Below the pieces are notes generated by a model. The model worked only from the letters and a program-made list of their open reading frames with translations. It ran no database searches and was not told the DNA's origin. Shown here piece by piece: positions 7,732 to 16,022 of a DNA stretch of 64,000 nt. Origin of the DNA: Gramella sp. Hel_I_59 (GTDB taxonomy: Bacteria; Bacteroidota; Bacteroidia; Flavobacteriales; Flavobacteriaceae); NCBI RefSeq assembly GCF_006714895.1, contig NZ_VFME01000001.1:248001-312000 (forward strand), read 5' to 3'. Position numbers and translations under genes: made by a program. Within the stretch, counting starts at the first letter, position 1; every line of letters starts with the position of its first letter.

Positions 7732-9930
7732 ATGAAGAAACAGAACAAGAATAAGCCCAAAGGACAGGGCAACCTTACCCGAAGCATTATAGATATCCTT
7801 AGAAAGAATTCGGGAAAAACATATAACTACAAACAAATTGCTTCTATACTGGGTGTTAATGATGCCAGTAGCAGAAATCAGATCATAAAAAAACTAGCTC
7901 AACTCACTGCAAAAAAAGAAATTGAGGAAGTTGAACGTGGTAAATTTAAGATCGAAGGTTCAAAAAATTATCATACTGCTGTACTTGATCTAACCACTAA
8001 AGGTTATGGTTACGCGATCGCGGATGGATTTGATGACGATATATTTATTGCAAATAAAGATTTAAAGTCAGCTTTTGATGGTGATACAGTAGAGATTTAC
8101 ATTTACAATCGCCGTCGCAATAAGAAAAGTGAAGGTGAAGTTGTAAATATCACCAAGCGTAAGCGAACAGAATTTGTTGGAACGCTTCAGAAGAAAAAAG
8201 ATTTTGGATTTGTAGTAGTAGATGATAAATCCATGTATACAGATTTCTTTGTTTCGGCGAACAAAATGAACGGTGCTGAAGATGGAGACAAAGTAGTAAT
8301 CCAGTTCGAAGAGTGGCCGGATAAGGCAGACTCACCTTTTGCCACGATCACCAGAGTGCTTGGTACTCCTGGAGAACATAATACAGAAATTCATTCCATC
8401 CTTGCCCAGTATGGTCTTCCTCATGATTTTCCTGAAGAGGTGGAGGAATACGCTAATAAAATAGATACTTCTATCAATGAAGATGAGATCGCTAAAAGAA
8501 GGGATATGCGTGATATCCTCACTTTTACAATAGATCCAAAAGATGCAAAGGATTTTGATGATGCTTTAAGTTTTAGAAAACTTGAAAATGGTAATTATGA
8601 GATAGGAATTCATATTGCAGATGTATCTCACTACCTGCAACCTGGAACTATTCTCGATGATGAGGCTTACGAACGTGCAACATCAGTCTACCTGGTGGAT
8701 CGCGTAGTGCCTATGCTTCCTGAAATACTTTCGAACAACGCCTGCTCACTAAGACCAAATGAGGAAAAATTTACTTTTTCTGCGGTCTTTGAAATTAACG
8801 ATAAGCTTGATGTAAAAGATCAGTGGTTTGGAAGAACCGTGACTTATTCAGACGAGCGTTTTGCTTATGAAGAGGCTCAGCATATTATTGAAACCAATGC
8901 TGGTAGTATTCCAAAAGATATTTCAATTCGCGAAGATGCTTATTCAGTTAGCGGTGAAGTAGTGGATGCTATTTCCACGCTGGACAGACTTGCTAAAAAG
9001 ATGAGAAGTCGTCGTATGCGAAATGGTGCAATTTCTTTTGATAAGGTAGAAGTGAAATTCAACCTGAACGAAGAAAATGAACCAGTAGGAGTTTTCTTTA
9101 AAACTGCCAAGGATGCGAATAAACTTATCGAGGAATTCATGTTACTTGCCAACCGAAAAGTGGCTGAATTTGTTGGTAAACAGAAGCCGAAAAAGACTTT
9201 TGTATATAGATGTCACGATGAACCTAACGAAGATAAACTAGCTTCTTTACAAAGCATCGTAGGTAGATTTGGTCATAAATTGAACCTTACAGACCGTAAT
9301 TCCACGACCAGTTCTTTAAATAAACTTCTGGAAGATGTGCAGGGTAAAAAAGAACAGAACATGGTAGATACTTTAGCTATTCGTACCATGAGTAAGGCCT
9401 ATTACGGAACCGATAATATCGGACATTATGGTTTAGCCTTTGATCATTATACTCATTTTACCTCTCCAATTAGAAGGTATCCTGATGTGATGGTGCATAG
9501 ATTACTTCAACATTACCTGGATGGTCATAAATCTGCCAGTGAAGAAGAGTACGAAGACAAATGTAACCATAGTAGTGATCGTGAGTATCTTGCTACCAGT
9601 GCAGAACGAGATTCTATAAAGTTCATGCAGGTAAAATTCATGATGGATCACCAGGATGAAGAATTCTTGGGAGTAATTTCAGGAGTTACAGATTGGGGAA
9701 TCTTCGTGGAGATCGTTGAAAATAAATGTGAAGGAATGATCAGGTTACGAGATATGAACGATGATCATTATGAATATGATGCTGATGAGTTTGCTGTAAC
9801 TGGTAAACGTACCGGTAAAACTTTCACTTTAGGTGATGAGGTTTACGTCAAAGTTAAGAATGCAGACCTGGTCAAACGTCATTTAGATTTCACTTTATTG
9901 GGTAGCAGGGCAGATGTAGAAGCAAATTAG
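7732..9930 (+). CDS. rnr: Ribonuclease R
   Basis: Processive 3'-5' exoribonuclease of the RNase II/R family that degrades structured RNA and takes part in rRNA/mRNA quality control. About 732 residues in the expected order: N-terminal winged-helix segment (about 15-75), cold-shock-type RNA-binding domains, an RNB catalytic domain with the acidic metal-binding motif DPKDAKDFDDALSF, and a C-terminal S1 domain (about 640-725, GVISGVTDWGIFVEI). The ATG at 7732 is chosen; an in-frame TTG lies 6 nt upstream at 7726. It is monocistronic, with 200 bp of AT-rich sequence upstream. Confidence 0.96.
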   Translation: MKKQNKNKPKGQGNLTRSIIDILRKNSGKTYNYKQIASILGVNDASSRNQIIKKLAQLTAKKEIEEVERGKFKIEGSKNYHTAVLDLTTKGYGYAIADGFDDDIFIANKDLKSAFDGDTVEIYIYNRRRNKKSEGEVVNITKRKRTEFVGTLQKKKDFGFVVVDDKSMYTDFFVSANKMNGAEDGDKVVIQFEEWPDKADSPFATITRVLGTPGEHNTEIHSILAQYGLPHDFPEEVEEYANKIDTSINEDEIAKRRDMRDILTFTIDPKDAKDFDDALSFRKLENGNYEIGIHIADVSHYLQPGTILDDEAYERATSVYLVDRVVPMLPEILSNNACSLRPNEEKFTFSAVFEINDKLDVKDQWFGRTVTYSDERFAYEEAQHIIETNAGSIPKDISIREDAYSVSGEVVDAISTLDRLAKKMRSRRMRNGAISFDKVEVKFNLNEENEPVGVFFKTAKDANKLIEEFMLLANRKVAEFVGKQKPKKTFVYRCHDEPNEDKLASLQSIVGRFGHKLNLTDRNSTTSSLNKLLEDVQGKKEQNMVDTLAIRTMSKAYYGTDNIGHYGLAFDHYTHFTSPIRRYPDVMVHRLLQHYLDGHKSASEEEYEDKCNHSSDREYLATSAERDSIKFMQVKFMMDHQDEEFLGVISGVTDWGIFVEIVENKCEGMIRLRDMNDDHYEYDADEFAVTGKRTGKTFTLGDEVYVKVKNADLVKRHLDFTLLGSRADVEAN

Positions 9931-9991
9931 TAGGAAAAAGTATCGCATTCAGGCTTTAACTGCTATATTTACTTTAAAACCACAAAAAGTT

Positions 9992-9999
9992 TACATTTG
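9992..9999 (+). promoter_or_regulatory. -7 promoter element (TAnnTTTG) for the LysE-type gene
   Basis: TACATTTG, 17 nt before the ATG at 10017, predicts a leader of about 12 nt. The upstream region is A/T-rich without a definite -33 TTG. Confidence 0.5.
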
Positions 10000-10016
10000 C
10001 AAAACAACTTAACTGT

Positions 10017-10742
10017 ATGTTACAGGACGTTTTAGCTGCTTTACCCTTAGGTTTCTTTCTGGCTTTTCTATTTGGACCGGTTTTTTTTGTATTACTGGAA
10101 ACCGCCGCTATAAAAGGGTTTAGAGCCGCTATTGCATTGGATTTTGGGGTCATCTTTGCTGATTGTGTTTTTATAACCATCGCTTATTTTAGCACCACCA
10201 AGCTACTGGAGAGTCTTAAGGATGATCCAGCTTTATTTATTTTTGGGGGTATGATCCTCGCTACTTATGGTTTGATGACCTTTGTGCAATCAAAAAAAAC
10301 TCTCCAAACAGACGATAAGACTCCTGAAATTAGAAAGCTTGGAAAAAGTGCTTATTTCAGCCTGTTCGCAAAAGGATTTCTACTGAATTTCATAAATATT
10401 GGAGTGCTTGGTTTCTGGCTGGGAGTGATCATTGTTTTTGGTCCCAAGCTGGATATGCAGATGGATAGAATAGGAATATTCATTGCTACAGTGCTTATCA
10501 CATATCTTATTGTAGATGTAGCAAAGATCTTGCTGGCAAAAAAACTAAACCGGAAATTAACGCCCAACCGAATCTATATAATGAAAAAGTTCATTAGTTG
10601 TATACTGGTGATCTTCGGGGTCGTCCTGATCTTTCAGGGACTCTTTCCAGACCAGGTAGATGAGATCAAAAACCAGATAGAAGAAATTACACCAAGTGAT
10701 TCTTTGATTGGTGATCTGGATTTTACAAAAACAAAAGATTAG
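10017..10742 (+). CDS. LysE family translocator
   Basis: Inner-membrane exporter of 241 residues resembling the LysE/RhtB superfamily of amino-acid and metabolite exporters. It begins with the typical family opening (PLGFFLAFLFGPVFFVLLETAAIKG), where the GP pair in the first helix is conserved. Five to six hydrophobic helices follow, then a short charged C-terminal tail (from about residue 215). It is expressed alone: a -7 element sits upstream and a strong terminator follows directly. The exported substrate cannot be inferred. Confidence 0.9.
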   Translation: MLQDVLAALPLGFFLAFLFGPVFFVLLETAAIKGFRAAIALDFGVIFADCVFITIAYFSTTKLLESLKDDPALFIFGGMILATYGLMTFVQSKKTLQTDDKTPEIRKLGKSAYFSLFAKGFLLNFINIGVLGFWLGVIIVFGPKLDMQMDRIGIFIATVLITYLIVDVAKILLAKKLNRKLTPNRIYIMKKFISCILVIFGVVLIFQGLFPDQVDEIKNQIEEITPSDSLIGDLDFTKTKD

Positions 10743-10746
10743 AAAT

Positions 10747-10780
10747 AAAAAAAGCTTCCTTATTCAGGAAGCTTTTTTTT
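10747..10780. terminator. Bidirectional Rho-independent terminator (LysE gene / tRNA-Cys)
   Basis: Inverted repeat AAGCTTCC / GGAAGCTT around the loop TTATTCA, flanked by an A-run on the left and T-run on the right. It can stop transcription of the LysE-type gene from the left and of tRNA-Cys from the right. Confidence 0.85.
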
Positions 10781-10853
10781 GGAGGCATCGAGCGGATTCG
10801 AACCGCTGTACAAGGTTTTGCAGACCTCTGCCTAGCCACTCGGCCACGATGCC
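10780..10853 (-). tRNA. tRNA-Cys (GCA)
   Basis: Complete cloverleaf on the - strand: acceptor GGCATCG/CGATGCC, D-stem GCC/GGC, anticodon stem GAGGT/ACCTT with loop CTGCAAA (anticodon GCA at 10819-10821), T-arm AGCGG-TTCGAAT-CCGCT, and discriminator U. The CCA end is encoded (10780-10782). The mature body is 71 nt plus CCA. U73 and the GCA anticodon are the identity elements of tRNA-Cys. It lies downstream of folB on the same strand but has its own well-formed promoter. Confidence 0.97.
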
Positions 10854-10866
10854 CTTTGCGGGATGG

Positions 10867-10894
10867 CAAATGTAATAAAAAATTTAAGTATCAA
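10867..10894 (-). promoter_or_regulatory. Promoter for tRNA-Cys (TTG-N17-TAnnTTTG)
   Basis: On the - strand a -33 TTG (10892-10894) is followed after 17 nt by TACATTTG (10867-10874), 13 nt before the tRNA 5' end. It is one of the most complete matches in the window to the two-part Bacteroidota promoter. Confidence 0.65.
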
Positions 10895-10903
10895 AACTAA
10901 AAT

Positions 10904-11260
10904 CTACCTTGATTTCTGCATGCTCACACTAACCATGGCAACATTACCACCAATGGGAGGGTTGATCTTGGAAACTTCGACTTCAGCTTGCTGAACCATA
11001 ATAAGTTCGCTAAGAACACGGGTTAAGATTCTATCAGCAACCGTTTCCAGTAATTTAGATCTAATGGCCATTTCCTGCTTAACAATATGATTTAGATGAA
11101 CATAATCTATGGTGTCTTTAAGTTCATCTGTCTTTGCAGAATGGGATAGATCCCCGGAAACTTTAAGGTTTACCTGGTATTCGCTTCCAATTTTACTTTC
11201 TTCATCAAGACATCCATGATAAGCGAAAGTTCTAATGTTCTTAAGTGTGATTACTCCCAA
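10904..11260 (-). CDS. folB: Dihydroneopterin aldolase
   Basis: Converts 7,8-dihydroneopterin to 6-hydroxymethyl-dihydropterin and glycolaldehyde in folate synthesis. It has 118 residues, normal for the tunnelling-fold family. The N-terminal FAYHGCLDEE carries the conserved active-site Glu region, and the C-terminal KINPPIGG carries the Lys/Pro motif. The start is TTG at 11260, because homologues begin with a Met-Gly-hydrophobic stretch like this one and no ATG is nearby. A -7 element lies only 11 nt upstream of that TTG. Confidence 0.93.
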   Translation of the reverse strand: MGVITLKNIRTFAYHGCLDEESKIGSEYQVNLKVSGDLSHSAKTDELKDTIDYVHLNHIVKQEMAIRSKLLETVADRILTRVLSELIMVQQAEVEVSKINPPIGGNVAMVSVSMQKSR

Positions 11261-11271
11261 AACTTTTTTTA

Positions 11272-11279
11272 CAAAGATA
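11272..11279 (-). promoter_or_regulatory. -7 promoter element (TAnnTTTG) for folB
   Basis: Reads TATCTTTG on the - strand, ending 11 nt before the TTG start at 11260. It predicts a leader of only about 6 nt. Confidence 0.5.
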
Positions 11280-11301
11280 TGTTTCCTGAAGAATTGAATA
11301 A

Positions 11302-12018
11302 TTACTGAATTAATTTTTCTCCAATCATACCTATCAAAAAGCCAAGATTAGCGCCTAAAGCAGGTATCCATGCCCTTTTTAGCTTTACGTTCGGAGCGAT
11401 ATCCTGAAATATGAGATATAATATTCCACCACCGGCAAATACCATCAGGAAGGCCGTAACTTCAGGTAGGTCTCTTAGAAATTCATAACCGAGTAGCGCA
11501 CCTAAAACTCCGCTGAAACTCAGTGCAAATAGAATTCCGAGTGCGTTTTTCGATTTCTTCCCAGATCTTATAAGATCCTGGTAAGAATTGAAAGATTCAG
11601 GTAAATTCTGTAAACCTATAAATACGGCCAGTAGAATACCAGTCTTAGGATCTGTCGCGAATATTGCACCTAATGCTATCGCTTCAGGAATAAAATCTAA
11701 CAGCATCGCCAGTAATTGCGACAAAGTGCTTCCAGATCTTTCTAGTTTCCGGTCTATTAAAAACACAATCAGGGCACCAGCTATAAATGCCAATAGCAAA
11801 ACAGGGAGATCCAGATCTTCCATTCCTCGTGGTATCAATACCAATGCAACGGCACCCATAAGAATACCTCCTCCAAAAGCCGTAATGAAATGGGTTATTT
11901 CTTTCTTTCGATTGGACTTATCTGGATTGCTTCCGAAGTATTTGGAAAGCAAACCTCCTACAAATACCGTAATTCCCGAAAATGCTGAGTATAATATAAT
12001 TTTATACAGGTCATCCAT
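11302..12018 (-). CDS. ZIP-like metal transporter family protein
   Basis: Polytopic inner-membrane protein of 238 residues with about eight hydrophobic helices, resembling the ZIP/ZupT family of divalent-metal importers. The paired signature segments are present as DFIPEAIALG and LQNLPESFNSY, but the His residues usually beginning these motifs (HNxPEG, HxxPEG) are Asp and Gln here. The metal specificity, or even the transport substrate, may therefore differ from zinc uptake. It stands alone between folB and the divergently transcribed glnS. Confidence 0.82.
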   Translation of the reverse strand: MDDLYKIILYSAFSGITVFVGGLLSKYFGSNPDKSNRKKEITHFITAFGGGILMGAVALVLIPRGMEDLDLPVLLLAFIAGALIVFLIDRKLERSGSTLSQLLAMLLDFIPEAIALGAIFATDPKTGILLAVFIGLQNLPESFNSYQDLIRSGKKSKNALGILFALSFSGVLGALLGYEFLRDLPEVTAFLMVFAGGGILYLIFQDIAPNVKLKRAWIPALGANLGFLIGMIGEKLIQ

Positions 12019-12101
12019 ATTTTAATCCGTGATTTTAATTCAAGTTATCAATTTTAAACATACTATTGTTCGCATGCTGTCTTTATCGATTTAAAATTTG
12101 A

Positions 12102-12109
12102 TAAATTTG
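12102..12109 (+). promoter_or_regulatory. -7 promoter element (TAnnTTTG) for glnS
   Basis: TAAATTTG, 19 nt before the glnS ATG at 12129, predicts a leader of about 14 nt. Confidence 0.5.
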
Positions 12110-12128
12110 CAGCTTATTAAAACAGGTT

Positions 12129-13808
12129 ATGGCAGAAGCTAAAAAGTCCCTCAATTTCATTGAGCAGATCATAGAAGAAGATCTTAATTCTAATTATTCA
12201 AGAGAAGAACTCAAATTCAGGTTTCCTCCTGAACCTAATGGGTATTTGCATATTGGTCATGCATCCTCGATTTGTTTAAATTTTGGATTGGGCGAGAAGT
12301 ATAATGCTCCTGTAAATTTAAGATTTGATGATACGAATCCTGCAAAGGAAGAGCAGGAGTATGTAGATGCTATCAAAAGAGATATTGAGTGGTTAGGTTT
12401 TAAATGGGCTGAGGAATGTTATGCTTCAGATTATTTTCAGAAGCTTTATGACTGGGCGGTAGAAATGATCAAAAATGGCGATGCTTATGTAGATAGCCAG
12501 ACTTCAGAAGAGATTGCAGAGCAGAAGGGAACACCTACCGAACCTGGAAAGGAAAGTCCGTATAGAAAACGTTCAGTAGAAGAAAATCTGGAGCTATTTG
12601 AGCAGATGAAGAATGGCGACACTCCTGAAAGAGGACACGTACTTCGCGCAAAGATCGATATGACTTCTTCTAACATGCTAATGCGTGACCCGATCATGTA
12701 CCGTTGTTTGCATAAAGATCACCACCGCACTGCAGATAACTGGAAGATCTATCCAATGTATGATTGGGCGCATGGACAGTCAGATTTTATTGAGCATGTT
12801 TCTCATTCATTCTGTACCCTCGAATTTTTACCGCATAGAGAATTATATAACTGGTTTCTAGAAAAAGTAAGCAAACAAGGTGAATTTGAGCCAAAACAGC
12901 GAGAATTTGCACGTAGAAACCTTAGTCATACCATTGTAAGTAAGCGTAAATTATTACAACTTGTAGAAAAAGGTTTTGTAGATAGCTGGGATGATCCTAG
13001 AATGCCTACAATTTCAGGATTGCGTAGAAGAGGTTACACTGCTGGTGCTATACGAAAGTTTGCCGATTCGATTGGTGTTGGAAAACGTGAGAATATGATC
13101 GATGTTTCCCACCTGGAATTCTGTGCCAGAGAAGATCTTAATAAAATAGCTCCAAGGGTTATGGGTGTTCTGGATCCTGTTAAACTGGTGATCACTAACT
13201 ATCCTGAAGGAGAAGAAGAATGGCTGGAAGCTGAAAATAATCCTGAAGATGAAGCTGCCGGGAGCAGAGAAATTCCATTTTCACGTGAATTATACATAGA
13301 AAGAGAAGATTTTAAAGAAAGTGCAAACCGTAAGTTTTTCAGGTTGACACTTGGAAAGGAAGTACGTCTTAAAAACGCCTATATTATTAAGGGTGAGGAT
13401 GTTGTAAAGGATGCTGAAGGTAACATTACTGAGATTCATGCAACTTACGATCCTAAAAGTAAAAGTGGAAGCGGTTCTGAAGAATCTCTTCGGAAGGTGA
13501 AAGGTACTTTACACTGGGTTTCTGTAAAACATGCTGTGGAGGCTGAAGTTAGACTCTATGACAGATTATTCACTGAAGAAGCTCCAGATGGCGATAAGGA
13601 AAAAGATTATCTTGATTTCGTAAATCCGGAATCATTAGATGTAGTGACCGGTTATCTTGAACCTGGACTGAAGGATGCAAAACCTGAAGATAAGGTACAG
13701 TTCCAGAGAATAGGATATTTTTGTGTAGATAAGGATTCCACGACTGAAAAGCCTGTGTTCAATAGAACGGTAACTTTACGTGATTCCTGGGCTAAAATTA
13801 AGTCTTAG
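12129..13808 (+). CDS. glnS: Glutaminyl-tRNA synthetase
   Basis: Class Ic synthetase charging tRNA-Gln directly with glutamine. It has 559 residues, close to E. coli GlnRS. The HIGH motif is exact at residues 41-44 (PNGYLHIGHASS), and the KMSKS counterpart is VSKRK at 270-274. The long catalytic core is followed by the beta-barrel anticodon-binding domain (about 340-555). It is distinguished from GltX by the N-terminal FRFPPEPNGYLHIGH signature and by a separate gltX at 16023. It is transcribed alone from its own -7 element. Confidence 0.96.
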   Translation: MAEAKKSLNFIEQIIEEDLNSNYSREELKFRFPPEPNGYLHIGHASSICLNFGLGEKYNAPVNLRFDDTNPAKEEQEYVDAIKRDIEWLGFKWAEECYASDYFQKLYDWAVEMIKNGDAYVDSQTSEEIAEQKGTPTEPGKESPYRKRSVEENLELFEQMKNGDTPERGHVLRAKIDMTSSNMLMRDPIMYRCLHKDHHRTADNWKIYPMYDWAHGQSDFIEHVSHSFCTLEFLPHRELYNWFLEKVSKQGEFEPKQREFARRNLSHTIVSKRKLLQLVEKGFVDSWDDPRMPTISGLRRRGYTAGAIRKFADSIGVGKRENMIDVSHLEFCAREDLNKIAPRVMGVLDPVKLVITNYPEGEEEWLEAENNPEDEAAGSREIPFSRELYIEREDFKESANRKFFRLTLGKEVRLKNAYIIKGEDVVKDAEGNITEIHATYDPKSKSGSGSEESLRKVKGTLHWVSVKHAVEAEVRLYDRLFTEEAPDGDKEKDYLDFVNPESLDVVTGYLEPGLKDAKPEDKVQFQRIGYFCVDKDSTTEKPVFNRTVTLRDSWAKIKS

Positions 13809-13896
13809 ACAGTTTTTCATACTATTTAAGAATAATTTAGCATTCAATTTTTAACATATTAACCGGTTATTAACAAGCTAGGGTGAAACCAACCGC

Positions 13897-13904
13897 TATC
13901 TTTG
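13897..13904 (+). promoter_or_regulatory. -7 promoter element (TAnnTTTG) for the YtxH operon
   Basis: TATCTTTG, 28 nt before the ATG at 13933. A perfect 10-bp palindrome TAACCGGTTA (13860-13869) lies about 27 nt upstream of the element and could be an operator; that is only a suggestion. Confidence 0.5.
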
Positions 13905-13932
13905 AGCTTTAATAACCTAAAATCAATAACTT

Positions 13933-14313
13933 ATGGCAAGTACAGGAAATACATTATTAGCATTAATTACCGGAGCAGCAATTGGAGCTGGCGTTGGTTT
14001 ACTTTATGCACCAGATAGCGGAGATAAGACTCGCAAGAAACTTAAAGATGATGCTCAGAATGCTCAGGACAGACTAAATAAGAAGTACAACGAAACTTCT
14101 TCTAATCTTTCTGAAAAAGCTAAGAAAGCAAGAACAGATTTCGAAGTAAGACTGGAAGAGACTTTATCTTCAGCAAGTCATAAAGCAGATGATATTTTAT
14201 CTGCAATGGAGTCTAAATTAGAAGAACTTAGAAAACAAAATTCTAAATTGCAGAAAGATAAGCCGGGAACTTCAACTGGATCTGGAAACACTCCAAATAA
14301 AGCGGTAGTATAA
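13933..14313 (+). CDS. YtxH domain-containing protein
   Basis: Protein of 126 residues with an N-terminal glycine/alanine-rich hydrophobic segment (about 6-26, ALITGAAIGAGVGLLYAP), the YtxH family hallmark, followed by a Lys/Glu/Ala-rich amphipathic helix likely to form a coiled coil (about 30-110) and a Ser/Gly/Thr-rich tail. YtxH proteins are associated with general stress responses in Firmicutes; the role here is inferred from family only. First gene of a tight three-gene operon with a holin-like membrane protein and a 77-residue protein. Confidence 0.88.
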   Translation: MASTGNTLLALITGAAIGAGVGLLYAPDSGDKTRKKLKDDAQNAQDRLNKKYNETSSNLSEKAKKARTDFEVRLEETLSSASHKADDILSAMESKLEELRKQNSKLQKDKPGTSTGSGNTPNKAVV

Positions 14314-14320
14314 TTTCTGT

Positions 14321-14680
14321 ATGGCATTTGAAAAGCTTTCGAACAACGTAGACGACTTAAATCATAATATTCAGGCATTCCTGCATAGTAATGCTGAATA
14401 TTATAAACTTAAAGCCTTTAAGCAGGGAATGAAGGGAGCCACATCGCTCGTTCGTTTCTTAATTATGGGTTTTTTGTTAAGCATTGCCGGGATCATGTTA
14501 TCCTTCGCTATTGCGATCATTATTAGTCAGTCAATTGGTGTACCCAGCTCCGGTTATTTTATCGTAGGTGGTTTTTACCTCATCGTTGGGGTGTTGATTT
14601 ATATCTTTGGAAAAGAACCAATAGAGAAGTTAATCCTTCAGAAGTTTTCAAAAGCAGTTTTTAACGATAAAAATGATTAA
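14321..14680 (+). CDS. Phage-holin-like/DUF1469-type small membrane protein
   Basis: Protein of 119 residues with a helical soluble N-terminus (about 1-45) and two transmembrane helices (about 46-70 and 75-97) separated by a short SxGVPSSGY loop, then a short basic tail. This layout resembles the phage holin superfamily 3-6 (PF07332), which in chromosomal YtxH operons is not a phage holin. No phage genes are nearby. It sits 7 nt after the ytxH-like gene, and its stop overlaps the next start codon (TAATG). Confidence 0.8.
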   Translation: MAFEKLSNNVDDLNHNIQAFLHSNAEYYKLKAFKQGMKGATSLVRFLIMGFLLSIAGIMLSFAIAIIISQSIGVPSSGYFIVGGFYLIVGVLIYIFGKEPIEKLILQKFSKAVFNDKND

Positions 14681-14913
14681 TGAGAGTTTATTCGTCCTTT
14701 AAAGATATCGACAAAGATCTTAAGATCCTGAAGTTACAAACAGAGATCGATAAAGAGGAGATTCGTCTTAGTATGGATCACACCAAAGACCAGATGACAC
14801 CAATGTCACTGCTGGGAAGTGGAGTAGGTTCGATAGTGCATAAATTTCTATCAATTCGGGCGGTTTCCAAGATCATGGGTATCAAGAGGACTAATATGGA
14901 CCACGAATTGTAA
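14680..14913 (+). CDS. Small hypothetical protein (DUF6327-like)
   Basis: Protein of 77 residues starting at ATG 14680, overlapping the upstream stop by one base. It begins MRVYSSFKDIDKDLKILKLQTEIDKEEI, a charged amphipathic helix, followed by a Gly/Ser segment and a basic end. The sequence resembles a family I recall as DUF6327, found beside YtxH genes in Flavobacteriia; that name is from memory. It has no transmembrane helix and may act as a soluble partner of the two preceding membrane proteins. Confidence 0.75.
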   Translation: MRVYSSFKDIDKDLKILKLQTEIDKEEIRLSMDHTKDQMTPMSLLGSGVGSIVHKFLSIRAVSKIMGIKRTNMDHEL

Positions 14914-14930
14914 TCATCATACAAAAAATT

Positions 14931-14957
14931 AAAAAGCCCCGATTCGGGGCTTTTTTT
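14931..14957. terminator. Bidirectional Rho-independent terminator (YtxH operon / SPFH gene)
   Basis: GC-rich stem GCCCCG / CGGGGC with a 3-nt loop, flanked by A-run and T-run. The stop codon of the - strand SPFH gene lies inside the right-hand T-run, so the hairpin serves both convergent units. Confidence 0.88.
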
Positions 14958-15915
14958 ATGAGTCATTTTCGTTGTTTCTCTTTTGTTCTTCTATTCTCTT
15001 TTTGTTCTGCTCTTTCATCGCTTCCCCAATTTGATTAGAAGCGGTAAAGGACGCAACCATATTATTCAGCATTTCACTACCGGCCTGTGGTGAATTAGGT
15101 AAGAGAATAAGATTTGAATTGGTTTCTTCTCCAATAGCCTGTAATGTATCGTAATGTTGCGTAACCACGATCAGGGCCGAGGCTTCCTGGGAATTGATAC
15201 CTACGTTGTTTAAAACATCCACACTTTCTTCCAGTCCGCGTGCGATCTCTCGTCGCTGATCAGCAATTCCCTGTCCCTGTAACCGCTTACTTTCAGCTTC
15301 AGCCCGGGCTTTTGCAACGATTTTTATACGATCTGCTTCAGCATCATATTCTGCTGCAACCTTTTCTCTTTCCGCAGCATTTATCCTGTTCATGGCAGCT
15401 TTCACTTGTACATCAGGATCTATATCTGTAACCAGGGTTTTGATGATATCATATCCATAAGACTGCATCGCTTCGTTCAATTCACGGTTTACAGCAATGG
15501 CTATGTCATCTTTACGTTCAAAAACGTCGTCCAGCTTCATTTTAGGTACTTCTGCGCGCACAACATCGAAAACATAGGCTGTAATCTGGTCATGCGGACT
15601 TTCAAGCTTGTAGAAGGCATCATACACGTTATCTTTTCTAACCTGGAACTGTACGGATATTTTCAGCTTTACGAATACATTGTCCTTGGTTTTAGTTTCC
15701 ACCAGAACATCAAGTTGCTGAACTTTTAGATTAATCCTTCCTGCTACCTGATCTATCAGGGGAACTTTTAATTGCAGTCCAGAATTCCGGATGCTGGTAA
15801 ACTTTCCGAAGCGCTCTACAACTGCTGAGGTTTGCTGCCGAACTACAAAGATTCCTGAGAATATAAGCAGCAACAGTAAAATGACGAGTATGGGTATTAA
15901 AACAAGATTTATCAT
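14956..15915 (-). CDS. SPFH/band 7 (stomatin-prohibitin-like) membrane protein
   Basis: Protein of 319 residues with one N-terminal transmembrane helix (about 3-25) followed by an SPFH domain (about 27-200, QQTSAVVERFGKF...LQLKVPLIDQV) and an Ala/Glu/Arg-rich coiled-coil region (about 190-235). This matches the QmcA/stomatin group, which forms membrane scaffolds and often modulates membrane proteases. No NfeD-like partner gene is adjacent. It lies downstream of gltX on the same strand but is separated from it by a terminator; no clear TAnnTTTG promoter is seen upstream. Confidence 0.92.
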   Translation of the reverse strand: MINLVLIPILVILLLLLIFSGIFVVRQQTSAVVERFGKFTSIRNSGLQLKVPLIDQVAGRINLKVQQLDVLVETKTKDNVFVKLKISVQFQVRKDNVYDAFYKLESPHDQITAYVFDVVRAEVPKMKLDDVFERKDDIAIAVNRELNEAMQSYGYDIIKTLVTDIDPDVQVKAAMNRINAAEREKVAAEYDAEADRIKIVAKARAEAESKRLQGQGIADQRREIARGLEESVDVLNNVGINSQEASALIVVTQHYDTLQAIGEETNSNLILLPNSPQAGSEMLNNMVASFTASNQIGEAMKEQNKKRIEEQKRNNENDS

Positions 15916-15966
15916 GCTAATAGAATTTTTTACTGAAATTAAGCATTCTTCAGCATTTAATCAGCA

Positions 15967-16002
15967 TAAAAAAAGCCGGTAAGATCAAGTTTCTTACCGG
16001 CT
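15967..16002 (-). terminator. Rho-independent terminator of gltX
   Basis: Perfect stem AGCCGGTAAG / CTTACCGGCT followed, on the - strand, by a seven-base T-run. It separates gltX from the SPFH gene downstream. Confidence 0.85.
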
Positions 16003-16022
16003 GTAATAGTTTTCAGGATCAA

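Noticed and set aside
13278..13291. TTTTCACGTGAATT in glnS, another CACGTG-centred word
   Set aside because: The outer bases do not match parS, and the sequence is ordinary coding DNA for PFSREL.
14321..14680. Prophage remnant, suggested by the holin-like gene
   Set aside because: No other phage genes, integrase or attachment repeats are present, and the gene is part of a normal YtxH-type operon.
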